37,680 nt of DNA, taken from positions 1-37,680 of the forward strand of contig NZ_JAKJHX010000043.1 of assembly GCF_021648855.1 (NCBI RefSeq). The letters run 5' to 3'. Position numbers and translations under genes: made by a program. Positions 1-7,162 of the stretch are shown here, piece after piece (the first letter of the stretch is position 1; each line of letters starts with the position of its first letter). The notes below the pieces were generated by a model. It was not told the origin of the DNA and did no database searches. It saw nothing but the letters and a program-made list of their open reading frames with translations. The DNA is from Tychonema litorale BBK16 (GTDB taxonomy: Bacteria; Cyanobacteriota; Cyanobacteriia; Cyanobacteriales; Microcoleaceae).

Positions 1-132
1 CTTCTGTGAACCATGAATTAGAATCCCCGCGCCTGTTTGTCGGGGAGTATGTCAAGATAACATAGAAATTAAAGGCAGACCAGTTAAGTTAAGCCAGCCT
101 TGGTACTCAATTTAAAAAAAAGGACAAAATTT

Positions 133-810
133 ATGATGTTCCATCCATCTTATTTGTTGTTAATCCCTGGCATGATTTTGATGTTTTGGGCGCAAAATCG
201 CGTGCAAAGCACCTATCACAAATACTCCCAAGTTCGCTCCACTATGGGGATGACAGGAGCGCAAGTAGCCCAAGAAATATTGAATCGCATGGGCGTACAT
301 AATGTGCAAATCGAACAGGTTGCGGGGCAACTTACTGACCACTACGACCCCAGCGCTAAGAAAGTGCGGTTATCTGAAGGCGTATATGGTTCCGACTCCT
401 TAGCCGCCGCCGCTGTCGCAGCCCACGAGTGCGGACACGTACTACAAGATGTAGAAGGCTACAAAGCAATGAACTTGAGAGCATCCCTAGTTCCCGCAGC
501 TAATTTGGGTTCTAATATCGGGCCGATGCTAGTTTTAGTAGGAGTTTTCTTAGGGGCTGCGGGAGGTATTTTGATCAATATCGGAATTGTCCTATTTCTG
601 GCAGTTATTCTGTTTCATGTTGTTACTTTACCCGTTGAATTTGATGCTTCTAGTAGAGCATTAAAGTTAATTAATGAATTTGGGATTTTGCAAGGTGAAG
701 AAAATCGAGCGGCAAAAAAAGTGCTGGATGCAGCGGCGCTGACTTATGTGGCGACAGCTTTGTACTCGGTACTTCAATTAATTCAATTGTTAATCATGCG
801 GAGAGATTAA
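133..810 (+). CDS. YugP-type membrane zinc metallopeptidase
   Basis: Predicted integral-membrane zinc peptidase of the YugP/Zn_peptidase_2 family, 225 residues. An N-terminal hydrophobic segment (SYLLLIPGMILMFW) is followed by a soluble stretch and the zinc-binding HExxH motif in AHECGHVLQ near residue 105. Two strongly hydrophobic segments follow at about residues 140-185, around an LVGVFLGAAGGILI stretch, and a last one lies near the C-terminus (ALYSVLQLIQLLIM). I start at ATG 133 because an AAAGGA ribosome site lies about 9 nt upstream; a TTG at 100 would add 11 lysine-rich residues before this membrane-inserting start. The family is widespread in bacteria, with substrates mostly unknown, so a membrane-proteolysis role is family knowledge. 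It converges on ureG, with repeat-like DNA between them. Confidence 0.9.
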   Translation: MMFHPSYLLLIPGMILMFWAQNRVQSTYHKYSQVRSTMGMTGAQVAQEILNRMGVHNVQIEQVAGQLTDHYDPSAKKVRLSEGVYGSDSLAAAAVAAHECGHVLQDVEGYKAMNLRASLVPAANLGSNIGPMLVLVGVFLGAAGGILINIGIVLFLAVILFHVVTLPVEFDASSRALKLINEFGILQGEENRAAKKVLDAAALTYVATALYSVLQLIQLLIMRRD

Positions 811-830
811 TTATCTTCGAGGAACAAGGA

Positions 831-940
831 AATACTCGTTGCCAGGTTTACTCGTTACCAGGCTCTGCCTCGCATTTTCAGGAAAGATTGGGAGCTAGAG
901 CCTCTGGACATCGGTTCCCAGTTTCTACCTGGGCACCAGT
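831..940. repeat. Dispersed GC-rich repeat between convergent genes
   Basis: The spacer between the metallopeptidase and ureG contains motifs such as TACCAGGCTCTGCCTCG, GAGCCTCTGGA and GGTTCCCAGTTTCTACCTGG. The same vocabulary recurs at 30138-30254, where GGTTCCCAGGCTCTGGCC is followed by GCAGAGCCTCC. This points to a genome-wide dispersed palindromic repeat. No gene is visible here. Boundaries are approximate. Confidence 0.5.
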
Positions 941-948
941 TAAACCAG

Positions 949-1551
949 TTAATTATCAACAATATTCAACTTAACAAAATCAACTACCGATTCTAACCCT
1001 TCCCTAGTTTTCAAATTAGTAAACACAAAAGGTTTTTCCCCACGCATTTTTTTCGTATCCCGTTCCATCACACCCAAATCTGCTCCCACATAAGGCGCGA
1101 GGTCTGTTTTATTAATTACCAGCAAATCAGATTTAGTAATTCCTGGCCCTCCTTTGCGGGGAATTTTGTCCCCCGCAGCCACATCGATGACATAAATTGT
1201 CAAATCTACTAACTCTGGGCTAAAAGTTGCTGCTAAGTTATCACCACCACTTTCGACAAATATTAAATCTAAGTCGGTGAATTTGTATTCCAATTGTTCA
1301 ATAGCCACTAAATTGATCGAAGCATCTTCGCGGATAGCCGTGTGGGGACAGCCCCCGGTTTCTACGCCTAAAATGCGATCGCTCTCTAAAGCCTGACTCC
1401 GCACCAAAAACTGTGCATCTTCCTGAGTATAGATGTCATTGGTCACCACCGCAATCTTGTAATTCTGACGTAGCGACTTACACAAAGCATCCAGTAAAGC
1501 AGTTTTTCCCGAACCAACCGGGCCAGCAATTCCTACACGAAAAGCACTCAT
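949..1551 (-). CDS. ureG: Urease accessory GTPase UreG
   Basis: SIMIBI-class GTPase that powers nickel delivery to apo-urease. The 200-residue length is typical. The P-loop GPVGSGKT is at residues 10-17, the metal-binding Cys-Pro-His lies in [13 protein letters not shown], the switch region is [15 protein letters not shown], and the guanine-specificity motif NKTD lies in [17 protein letters not shown]. In the family, the UreG dimer binds Ni through the CPH motif and acts in a UreG-UreF-UreD(H) complex with urease in the cytoplasm. It is the last gene of the ureE-ureF-ureG run, 88 nt after ureF. The urease structural genes ureABC and ureD are not in this window. The ATG at 1551 is used. Confidence 0.97.
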   Translation of the reverse strand: MSAFRVGIAGPVGSGKTALLDALCKSLRQNYKIAVVTNDIYTQEDAQFLVRSQALESDRILGVETGGCPHTAIREDASINLVAIEQLEYKFTDLDLIFVESGGDNLAATFSPELVDLTIYVIDVAAGDKIPRKGGPGITKSDLLVINKTDLAPYVGADLGVMERDTKKMRGEKPFVFTNLKTREGLESVVDFVKLNIVDN

Positions 1552-1639
1552 AATTATTTGGGTAATTGGGGATTGGGCATAGTTTATTTTTCTTCCTTCT
1601 TCGGTTCCTGAGCGTAGTCGAAGGATCTTCTTCCTTCTT

Positions 1640-2329
1640 TTAACTGCGAAATAATCTAGTATACTGAGTTTCGTGGGCCATGCTAGCTAGCGCCAATCCC
1701 CAACTACAACTAGCAAGGTCATCATCTTCTAATTTTGAAACTTCTTGCGCTGTACAATTAATGTGCGATCGCAAATCTAACAGTAATTGTTGACCGGCTG
1801 TTTGACCGAGGGGAATCAGTTTCACGCCCGCACTCGCCAAGTTTGTCGCCCAACTGTACAAGTATCCTAACATAGCGGCTTCCTCTTCAATCTGCCAGCA
1901 AGCGGCCGCAATGCCAAAGCCGATCGCAAAATTGCACTGATTGCCGCCAGATTCCACGAATTCCTGTACAATCGTCATTGATGGAGTCGGTATGGGGGAT
2001 CGCAAATCCAGCAGCAATCGCATCAAAGTTCGTCCCATTTGCCAACTTTGCGATCGCAATTCTTCAGTTTCCTTAGTCGCCGTCGCCCACCCATTCCAAT
2101 AACACAAAGCCTTTAAATCCCCCATCTTCGTCGCCCTAAAAGCTCGTACCGCCACAGCAGCTTCTACTCGAATCGCCCCGAATTGCAGGGAATCTTGCAA
2201 CCAATTTCTCAAAGTGACTTCATTGGCGATCGCACCCGTTTCTACTAAACTTTCGATCCCTTCAGAATAACTATAAGCTCCCACAGGTGCAAAAGCTAGC
2301 TGCAATAAACATAAGAGTTGACTGTTCAC
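1640..2329 (-). CDS. ureF: Urease accessory protein UreF
   Basis: All-helical scaffold protein that with UreD(H) and UreG forms the urease activation complex. The 229 residues are the usual size. The family signature [19 protein letters not shown] follows closely after the N-terminus. A C-terminal conserved stretch runs through [17 protein letters not shown]. The start codon is a GTG (2327-2329) that itself lies in a tandem heptamer array; residues 2-5 (NSQL) are encoded by repeat DNA, and no Shine-Dalgarno is visible upstream. An in-frame TTG seven codons in is the alternative start, since UreF proteins often have few residues before LLQLA. It is transcribed between ureE and ureG. Confidence 0.95.
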   Translation of the reverse strand: MNSQLLCLLQLAFAPVGAYSYSEGIESLVETGAIANEVTLRNWLQDSLQFGAIRVEAAVAVRAFRATKMGDLKALCYWNGWATATKETEELRSQSWQMGRTLMRLLLDLRSPIPTPSMTIVQEFVESGGNQCNFAIGFGIAAACWQIEEEAAMLGYLYSWATNLASAGVKLIPLGQTAGQQLLLDLRSHINCTAQEVSKLEDDDLASCSWGLALASMAHETQYTRLFRS

Positions 2330-2486
2330 TGTTGACTGTTGACTGTTGACTGTTGTTATTTGTTATTTGTTATTTGCGTCGCCCTGAGCGGAGCGTCGCC
2401 CTGCGTTGGGTCGAAGGGTTATTTGTTATTTGTTGGTTTCAGTGCCCAATGCCCCGTTCCCAATGCCCAATTCCCAATTCCCAATG
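2318..2486. repeat. STRR heptamer arrays filling the ureE-ureF gap
   Basis: Between 2318 and 2373 there are eight in-phase heptamers: TTGACTG, TTCACTG, three TTGACTG, then three TTGTTAT. A second short TTATTTG run lies at 2419-2434. From 2445 to 2486 six more heptamers follow: CCCAATG, CCCCGTT, CCCAATG, CCCAATT twice, CCCAATG. The arrays overlap the ureF start codon on one side and end one base from the ureE stop codon on the other. Heptanucleotide STRRs are a known feature of filamentous cyanobacterial genomes. Confidence 0.9.
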
Positions 2487-2487
2487 A

Positions 2488-2925
2488 TTAATGACTGTGC
2501 CCATAAGCCCCTGTTTCTGGCTGAAAAGGTACAATTTCTGATATTACCTCCAAACCCATCTTTTCCAGCATTCCCTGCAAAACAGAATCGGGAGAAAACC
2601 TTAAATAATTATCAGTAACCTCTAAAGCTACGTGGCGGTTCCCCAAATGATACGCCGCCCGCATCAGTAGTAGCCCAGTTGAAGCCCGTACCGTCAGTAC
2701 CGATTCAGGTTTTGCTGTCACCAATACCAAACAGCTACCGTCTTCTGACTGCAATAAATCGCGATCGCGCAATACAGTCCCTCTAGGCAAGCATAAATTT
2801 ACCACTTCCCCGGCATCAGTTTCAAACCGATGACGACTGCGAGTGCGATCGTCCGCAGTCATCGGTAATGTAAAACTGACAACAACATCAGGATTGGCAG
2901 GCAAATGTTTTGTGAAACTTATCAT
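2488..2925 (-). CDS. ureE: Urease accessory nickel chaperone UreE
   Basis: Dimeric metallochaperone that supplies nickel to the UreDFG-urease complex. At 145 residues it has the N-terminal peptide-binding domain (to about residue 70; [22 protein letters not shown] split across the first beta sheet) and the C-terminal ferredoxin-like metal-binding domain with [12 protein letters not shown], whose histidine matches the conserved nickel ligand. The C-terminus ends in GAYGHSH, a very short His tail rather than the long poly-His tail of Klebsiella UreE. It starts at ATG 2925 and precedes ureF, separated by 158 nt that are mostly tandem repeat. Confidence 0.95.
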   Translation of the reverse strand: MISFTKHLPANPDVVVSFTLPMTADDRTRSRHRFETDAGEVVNLCLPRGTVLRDRDLLQSEDGSCLVLVTAKPESVLTVRASTGLLLMRAAYHLGNRHVALEVTDNYLRFSPDSVLQGMLEKMGLEVISEIVPFQPETGAYGHSH

Positions 2926-2981
2926 CTTTCTTCGTTATTGAGGGAATTGGGAATTGGTAATGGGAATCAGGAACTGTAACC

Positions 2982-3009
2982 AACCAATAACCAATAACCA
3001 ATAACCAAC
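2982..3009. repeat. STRR of four AACCAAT heptamers
   Basis: Three AACCAAT units and one AACCAAC lie in phase and end 2 nt from the stop codon of the DUF4168 gene. GGGAATTGGGAATTGG-like units nearer ureE (2942-2956) belong to the same class. Together they occupy most of the ureE upstream gap. Confidence 0.8.
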
Positions 3010-3011
3010 AA

Positions 3012-3503
3012 CTATTGATTACCACTTTGCTGTAACCGCATTAACTCCGCTTGAATTTGCGCTTTAATAGCCGGATTAGCTTGCTGAAGCACAGTGATTT
3101 GGTTAAAACGACCAATTGTCAATTTATTACTTTCTATAATCTTTTTAGCTTGGTCGCAGTAATTTACTGCCACCCCACGAATGTTTCTAGACAGGCTATT
3201 GATTCCCTCAGCTTTGCATAACAATACCCTCGGAGCTTGTCCGCTCGCCATGCTTTTGATTTCTCTACTAGCTGCCTCACGTCTGGGCTCGATTGCCAAG
3301 ACAGCACGAGCGTAGTTAGTAATTTCCAGGTTGCTAATCTCTTGAGCTTGCGCGGCGGCCCCAAAAACCGGGATCGGGGAATTTGCATACAAACCGGGAA
3401 CCCATCCACTAGCCAATGCTGCTGCGGAGAGGATGCTTGCTAGCAGGGATTGCCGCAGGATTTGGTTAAATTTAAATTTAGAGGTGTTGAGTGAGGTGTT
3501 CAT
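3012..3503 (-). CDS. Secreted DUF4168-domain protein
   Basis: Exported protein of unknown function, 163 residues. From ATG 3503 it has a long signal region: basic N-terminus (KFKFNQILRQ), hydrophobic SLLASILSAAALASG, and a possible cleavage after AAAQA before QEISN. The mature part resembles DUF4168, which is common in cyanobacteria: EISNLEITNYARAVLAIEPRR, a middle segment with two Cys (LLCKAEG and NYCDQA) that could form a disulfide, and a helical C-terminus ending in an NPAIKAQIQAELMRLQ segment. An upstream in-frame ATG at 3668 would put 55 non-signal-like residues first, so the internal ATG is preferred. It is on the same strand as ureEFG but separated by repeats, so co-transcription is uncertain. 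Confidence 0.8.
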   Translation of the reverse strand: MNTSLNTSKFKFNQILRQSLLASILSAAALASGWVPGLYANSPIPVFGAAAQAQEISNLEITNYARAVLAIEPRREAASREIKSMASGQAPRVLLCKAEGINSLSRNIRGVAVNYCDQAKKIIESNKLTIGRFNQITVLQQANPAIKAQIQAELMRLQQSGNQ

Positions 3504-4064
3504 GGTCGTCGGTGATTGCTTGCGTGTAGATAAAAATAATATAGCTCTGAGAGGCTCAATCTTTTTGAATAAATTGGTGGCAAGAAAGTTCCTGCTGGGA
3601 AGAAAATCTTCTATTGAAGCAGGATGGTTCGGGATTTTCTGATGCCGATCGCATTTATCTGGATTCAACAGCTACATATATCGATGCTTGGCACATTTTG
3701 TCGGTCAGCATCGACCAAAATTATCTGCCTAATTGGGAACTAAGTAACATTTTTTTGATTACATTACATATTCTAACATCGTTGGAAGTTAAGAAAATAC
3801 CCATTTCGACAGTAGTTTTTACCAGAGAAAATCCAATTATTTTCTCTGGTAAAAATTCTTACAGTTTGTACCAAAACTGCCGGAGGACAGAGGCGATGCC
3901 ACCGAACCAGAGATTAAAATTTTCCTAGAAACATCTGCACAGTCTTTTTTGTTAACAATCCGCCGCCCTTAGCTTGTGACGGAACTTGCCAATCTATTCA
4001 CAAACAGCGGATTTTTGCAATGGTTCTTACTGCAAATTTACAATTGTTGACTAATTATCTCCTC
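3504..4064. other. Divergent intergenic region with perfect hairpin
   Basis: This 561-nt spacer separates the divergent DUF4168 and DoxX-like genes and should hold both promoters. The only strong structure is a perfect 17-bp inverted repeat: arm TTTTTACCAGAGAAAAT at 3816-3832, loop CCAATT, matching arm at 3839-3855. No U-tract follows in either direction, so it is not a typical terminator. A 104-codon open frame across it has no family resemblance and is not called. Confidence 0.75.
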
Positions 4065-4490
4065 ATGAAAACTCAAAAAGAAATTTGGCGAGTCATCCTC
4101 GCAGTAGCTATTAGTATTGTAGGCGTATTGCACTTTGCAGTCCCCGTACCTTTTATCAGAATTATGCCTCCCCAGCTTCCTGACGCGGAAGCATTGGTTT
4201 ATATCAGCGGTTTTTTCGAGATTTTGGGTGGAATTGGGCTATTAGTTCCTCCTGTTAGCCGTGCGGCTGCTTGGGGATTAATTGCTCTGTTTATTGCCGT
4301 GTTCCCAGCTAACATCAATCAGGCAGTCAACAGCATTCCCATAGAAGGCATTCCCCACAACCCACTTTTATATTGGTTCAGGCTGCCTTTTCAAGCTGTC
4401 TTAATTGCTTGGGCTTGGATTTATACCAAACCTGACAAAGGGAAACCACGGACTTCTGTAGTTGCAGATAGAAGAGAAAACGCTCATTGA
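4065..4490 (+). CDS. DoxX-like four-helix membrane protein
   Basis: Small integral-membrane protein of the DoxX/DoxX-like type, 141 residues from ATG 4065. Four hydrophobic segments can be read: VILAVAISIVGVLHFAV, LVYISGFFEILGGIGLLVP, AAAWGLIALFIAVFPANI and LPFQAVLIAWAWIYT. The ISGFFEILGGIGLL segment and the PANINQAVN loop are typical of this family. Its function is not established; some members link to redox or sulfur chemistry. An upstream ATG (4020) would add 15 residues and is less likely because the methionine at 4065 precedes the first helix at the expected distance. The stop codon lies right at the edge of a transposase remnant on the other strand. Confidence 0.82.
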   Translation: MKTQKEIWRVILAVAISIVGVLHFAVPVPFIRIMPPQLPDAEALVYISGFFEILGGIGLLVPPVSRAAAWGLIALFIAVFPANINQAVNSIPIEGIPHNPLLYWFRLPFQAVLIAWAWIYTKPDKGKPRTSVVADRRENAH

Positions 4491-4790
4491 CTACATCTAC
4501 CAGCAAAGATACTGTCCACCGTCCTGATGGCGAGAGCTTCACCGTAATGGTTGATGGCTCTGTACCTTCAGGGAGTTGACGGCTCCATCGCATATCTAAG
4601 GGTTGAGAACATTTTGCTAGATATACTTTGCCATCTTTCCACTTGAAAGCAGACTTAGTAAATTCGGCATTACCACCGTGATGCTTTCTCTTGAAGTTCG
4701 GGTATTTAGCCCTTCCCGCAAAGAAATTAGTAAACGCAGTTTGTAAATGCCTTAATCCTTCAAAAAGACTAAAGGCAATAAATTGCCTCG
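4489..4790 (-). pseudogene. IS200/IS605-family TnpB (OrfB) fragment
   Basis: The minus strand encodes about 100 residues resembling the N-terminal to middle part of TnpB: LRHLQTAFTNFFAGRAKYP, a basic FKRKHHGGNAEFTKSAFKW stretch, DGKVYLAKCSQPLDMRWSR, then STITVKLSPSGRWTVSLLVD. Full TnpB proteins are roughly 350-400 residues and carry RuvC catalytic acids and a zinc ribbon. None of these is present; similarity stops near 4489, where the DoxX-like gene ends. No TnpA or subterminal hairpin ends were seen. This is a decayed insertion-sequence remnant. Confidence 0.8.
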
Positions 4791-4846
4791 CTCGTTTCCC
4801 TCTCAGGTCTGAAGACACTGAGTTTCCCACTTACCGTATTATTTTT

Positions 4847-5341
4847 ATGAAGCAGTTTGACTACCATGAGGATTTTAAGACGATCGACTTTCGAGAACAT
4901 CCAGAACTTTATCGGGTGGGGAAAGGAGAACAGGGAGTGCTGTTGGTGGAACCCTATAAAGGAGAAATTCTGCCTTTTTGGAGATTTAAAAATCCTGAAA
5001 TTGCCAAGGAGTCCAGCAGCAAAATTTACTCTCTGTTTTTAGAGTATCTCGATCGCGAAGATTTTGTAGGAGCGGATATGGCTCGGAAATTTTTGCAGAT
5101 GGGCTATACTCGATCGCGACGCTATGCGAACCACAAAAGTGGTAAAAAATACCAGCAGAATCCTCAGAATCTGCCCTCTGTTGCAGAGCAAACCGCAGCC
5201 AGAAAAAATATTTTGCCCCTAGAAGCCGATCCGGTGAAAGCCGAATCCGCTGCTATTTTTAAAGAGAAGTGGATGCTGGCCAAAAATAACCAGAAGTATC
5301 TCCAGTTTTTAGCCAGACACAAACAGATGTACGAATTTTGA
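4847..5341 (+). CDS. DUF4385 family protein
   Basis: Cytoplasmic protein of 164 residues with the DUF4385 hallmarks: HPELYRVGKGEQGVLLVEPY, the EILPFWRFKNPEIA stretch, a central YLDREDFVGADMARKFLQMG helix, and the basic RSRRYANHKSGKKY segment. No enzymatic function is known for the family, and none can be inferred from the motifs. ATG 4847 starts MKQFDYHED just before the conserved region; the frame is open further upstream but there runs antisense through the TnpB fragment. It has no partner gene and is closed by a strong hairpin terminator. Confidence 0.85.
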   Translation: MKQFDYHEDFKTIDFREHPELYRVGKGEQGVLLVEPYKGEILPFWRFKNPEIAKESSSKIYSLFLEYLDREDFVGADMARKFLQMGYTRSRRYANHKSGKKYQQNPQNLPSVAEQTAARKNILPLEADPVKAESAAIFKEKWMLAKNNQKYLQFLARHKQMYEF

Positions 5342-5374
5342 AGGTTGCCCTTTGGGACTACTAGGACACAGTAT

Positions 5375-5438
5375 CTAAAAGTCAGTTGTCCATCTGCCTA
5401 TCTTAGAGCTATGGACAACTGACTTTTAGGGATTTTTT
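5375..5438 (+). terminator. Rho-independent terminator of the DUF4385 gene
   Basis: A perfect 19-bp inverted repeat (5375-5393, CTAAAAGTCAGTTGTCCAT, pairing with 5411-5429) has a 17-nt loop and is followed by six T residues at 5433-5438. It begins 33 nt after the DUF4385 stop codon. Stem length and T-tract fit an intrinsic terminator. Confidence 0.85.
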
Positions 5439-5550
5439 GTCCTATTCCTATAGTTAGAAAAACTTACAACAGACAATTCGGCCCCTAGAGTGGCCCTAAA
5501 GTTACCTTTGCCTATCTGGGGGCCACATCGATCAAGCTTTGCCCTAGAAA

Positions 5551-6018
5551 TTAGTCTTCTTCTTCTTCCATCTGCCACTGTCGCCAAATTTCAAAGCCAT
5601 TAAACCCTCTGTATTGGAGGTAATTCAAGACTTTACCCTTGGTTTTTGGATCTACTTTATCCCAAGCATCGATCTTGTATTTCCGCATGACTTTAGCTTT
5701 TAATTCGGCAAGTTTTTCTGCTTCGGAGTCTACATTTTCGGCAGATTCTGACTCCCAAACTTCCTCAAATAAATCGCTGGAAATCCCTTTTTGCAAGCAC
5801 TTGCGCTTGACGGCAGACTTCCCGTATTTGCCGGCGGCAGAAGCGATCGAGTTTGCCACCAAGCGAGTATCCGACTGATAGCCCCGGTCTTGAATTTGCG
5901 CGATCGCCTCCAACATTTCGACATTGCCAAAACCTTTCTCTTGCCCCTTTTTGCGAAGTTCAGAGGCACTGTAGTCTTTGCGAGACAAGAGAAAATAGAA
6001 ATAGTCTAGACAGCTCAT
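5551..6018 (-). CDS. recX: RecX-family regulator of RecA
   Basis: RecX binds RecA filaments and inhibits recombinase and coprotease activity in the cytoplasm. The 155-residue protein has the three-helix repeats of the family: CLDYFYFLLSRKDYSASELR with KKGQEKGF, then AIAQIQDRGYQSDTRLVANS, GKYGKSAVKRKCLQKGIS, and a C-terminal KGKVLNYLQYRGFNGFEIWR. The C-terminus is acidic (QMEEEED). recA is not in this window. It lies 98 nt downstream of the cyAbrB gene on the same strand, so read-through transcription is possible. Confidence 0.88.
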   Translation of the reverse strand: MSCLDYFYFLLSRKDYSASELRKKGQEKGFGNVEMLEAIAQIQDRGYQSDTRLVANSIASAAGKYGKSAVKRKCLQKGISSDLFEEVWESESAENVDSEAEKLAELKAKVMRKYKIDAWDKVDPKTKGKVLNYLQYRGFNGFEIWRQWQMEEEED

Positions 6019-6116
6019 CAGTTAAATCGAAGGGTTGCGCGCAAACATTTATACAGTAATACAGTGAATGCTAAATCCAGTCGCCTTGCCATCGGCTGAC
6101 TGCATCGCGTTCGCTG

Positions 6117-6524
6117 CTATTCTTCTGTCTCCTCTTCATCATCTGCTACTACATCAGGTCTGTCCATGTCGATCTGAATCAAGCGAATGTGCTTGTATCC
6201 GAGTTTAATTTCAAACTCGTCTCCAGGCTTTAATCCCATTTCTTGGGTATAATTCGCGCCGATCACGATCGAACCATTCTTGTGAACGCTAGCTCGATAA
6301 CTGGCTTCTCGTCCACGTCCGTCAGCTTTCGACTTCTCTAGCTCAATTCCCTTTGCAGCTAACACTGCATCGTAAAACTCAGCCAAGTTAATCCGAGTTT
6401 CTCCACTCTTGCTCACTGTGAAGTAGCCGCAGAGCTTTGCCAGTTCTCTTCGTGGCAAATCGCTGCCTTTGATTTTTTGAAGCAGACCTTTTCCTGTTAA
6501 GGGTGCTGTAGCTGTTTCTGCCAT
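6117..6524 (-). CDS. cyAbrB-type transcriptional regulator
   Basis: Cyanobacterial AbrB-family DNA-binding protein of 135 residues. It has the family start (APLTGKGLLQKIKGSDLPRR), the GYFTVSKSGETRINLAEFYD segment, and the C-terminal swapped-hairpin region RASVHKNGSIVIGANYTQEM followed by GLKPGDEFEIKLGYKHIRL. The tail is strongly acidic (DDEEETEE). In other cyanobacteria the cyAbrB paralogues (CalA and CalB) regulate carbon/nitrogen balance, hydrogenase and stress genes. I cannot tell the two clades apart from sequence alone. A GAGGT ribosome site lies 7 nt before the ATG, and a plausible promoter is upstream. Confidence 0.92.
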   Translation of the reverse strand: MAETATAPLTGKGLLQKIKGSDLPRRELAKLCGYFTVSKSGETRINLAEFYDAVLAAKGIELEKSKADGRGREASYRASVHKNGSIVIGANYTQEMGLKPGDEFEIKLGYKHIRLIQIDMDRPDVVADDEEETEE

Positions 6525-6568
6525 TGACCGTACCTCGCTTTTGGGAATTTAGTTATATCAATTACAAC

Positions 6569-6597
6569 ACATTAGATGAACTTTGTTTGACTGTCAA
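6569..6597 (-). promoter_or_regulatory. Putative sigma-70-type promoter of the cyAbrB gene
   Basis: Reading the minus strand, a consensus -35 hexamer TTGACA (6592-6597) is followed by a 17-nt spacer and a TAATGT -10 (6569-6574), which fits the cyanobacterial TAnnnT pattern. It predicts a start near 6562 and a leader of about 38 nt before the ATG. The prediction rests on motif and spacing only. Confidence 0.4.
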
Positions 6598-7022
6598 TAC
6601 TAAGAATTCTAAATATATAAAATTCTGGATTAATTTTTGTGGTCTCAAGGTCGGGCTTAAAATAAGGATACTGGATCTGCGATCATATATTTGCTGCTCT
6701 ATCGTGATGCTAGAGACTTAAAGGCGATCGACTCCGGGATGGTTTCTGCAAATTAAATACTTTCTTTTTTTAAAATAAAATTTATTCTCTTCCATTCACC
6801 AATTCCTCGATCCGGTCTGTGATGAAAGTCAAAAGCAAGGCCCGATCGCTGAAAATACTTAGAGTACGATAGCAGCAAATCTGGTCCAAGCAGCGATCGG
6901 CATGGGATGAAATTTTACCTAAACCAGGCGAGGTGGTACTTGTTGTCAATGCCACTGCCACCTACTCAAAAAGCTCGTTCTTCCCCCCCTGCAATCACCT
7001 CAAAACCCGAAATCGATTAGCC
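6598..7022. other. Intergenic DNA without recognisable gene
   Basis: This stretch lies between the cyAbrB promoter region and the hairpin cluster that follows the CHAT gene. It is AT-rich at first and carries a few GCGATCG-type motifs. No open frame with family resemblance or plausible ribosome site was found. Confidence 0.5.
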
Positions 7023-7087
7023 CGATCTGGCCTGCCAGATCGACGCTGGCCCACCAGCGCATTTTTGCGGTCGGGCCTGCCGATCGG
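7023..7087. repeat. REP-like cluster of three hairpins
   Basis: Three consecutive palindromes lie here. The first is CGATCTGGC, a CT loop, then GCCAGATCG (7023-7042). The second is CGCTGG, CCCA, CCAGCG (7044-7059). The third is an imperfect CGGTCGG/CCGATCG pair (7068-7087) with one wobble. They lie about 75-140 nt beyond the stop codon of the CHAT gene and could stabilise or end its mRNA. Confidence 0.65.
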
Positions 7088-7162
7088 GTCAAAAAAATCG
7101 TACATTTCAACAGTGGATAGCAGAACCAGAAAAGCTGAATAATCCTCCATACTTTTGATCGA

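Noticed and set aside
2406..2618. A 70-codon plus-strand frame in the ureE-ureF gap
   Set aside because: It is translated heptamer repeat ([13 protein letters not shown]) running antisense into ureE.
3614..3928. A 104-codon plus-strand frame in the divergent spacer
   Set aside because: It runs across the perfect hairpin, has no ribosome site and no family resemblance, and overlaps the leader of the DUF4168 gene.
4378..4488. Continuation of the TnpB-like frame past residue 114
   Set aside because: This part is simply antisense to the DoxX-like coding region and has no TnpB similarity.
6588..6617. A plus-strand TTGACT/TAAATA pair as a promoter
   Set aside because: No plus-strand gene follows before the CHAT gene on the other strand; the minus-strand reading serves cyAbrB better.
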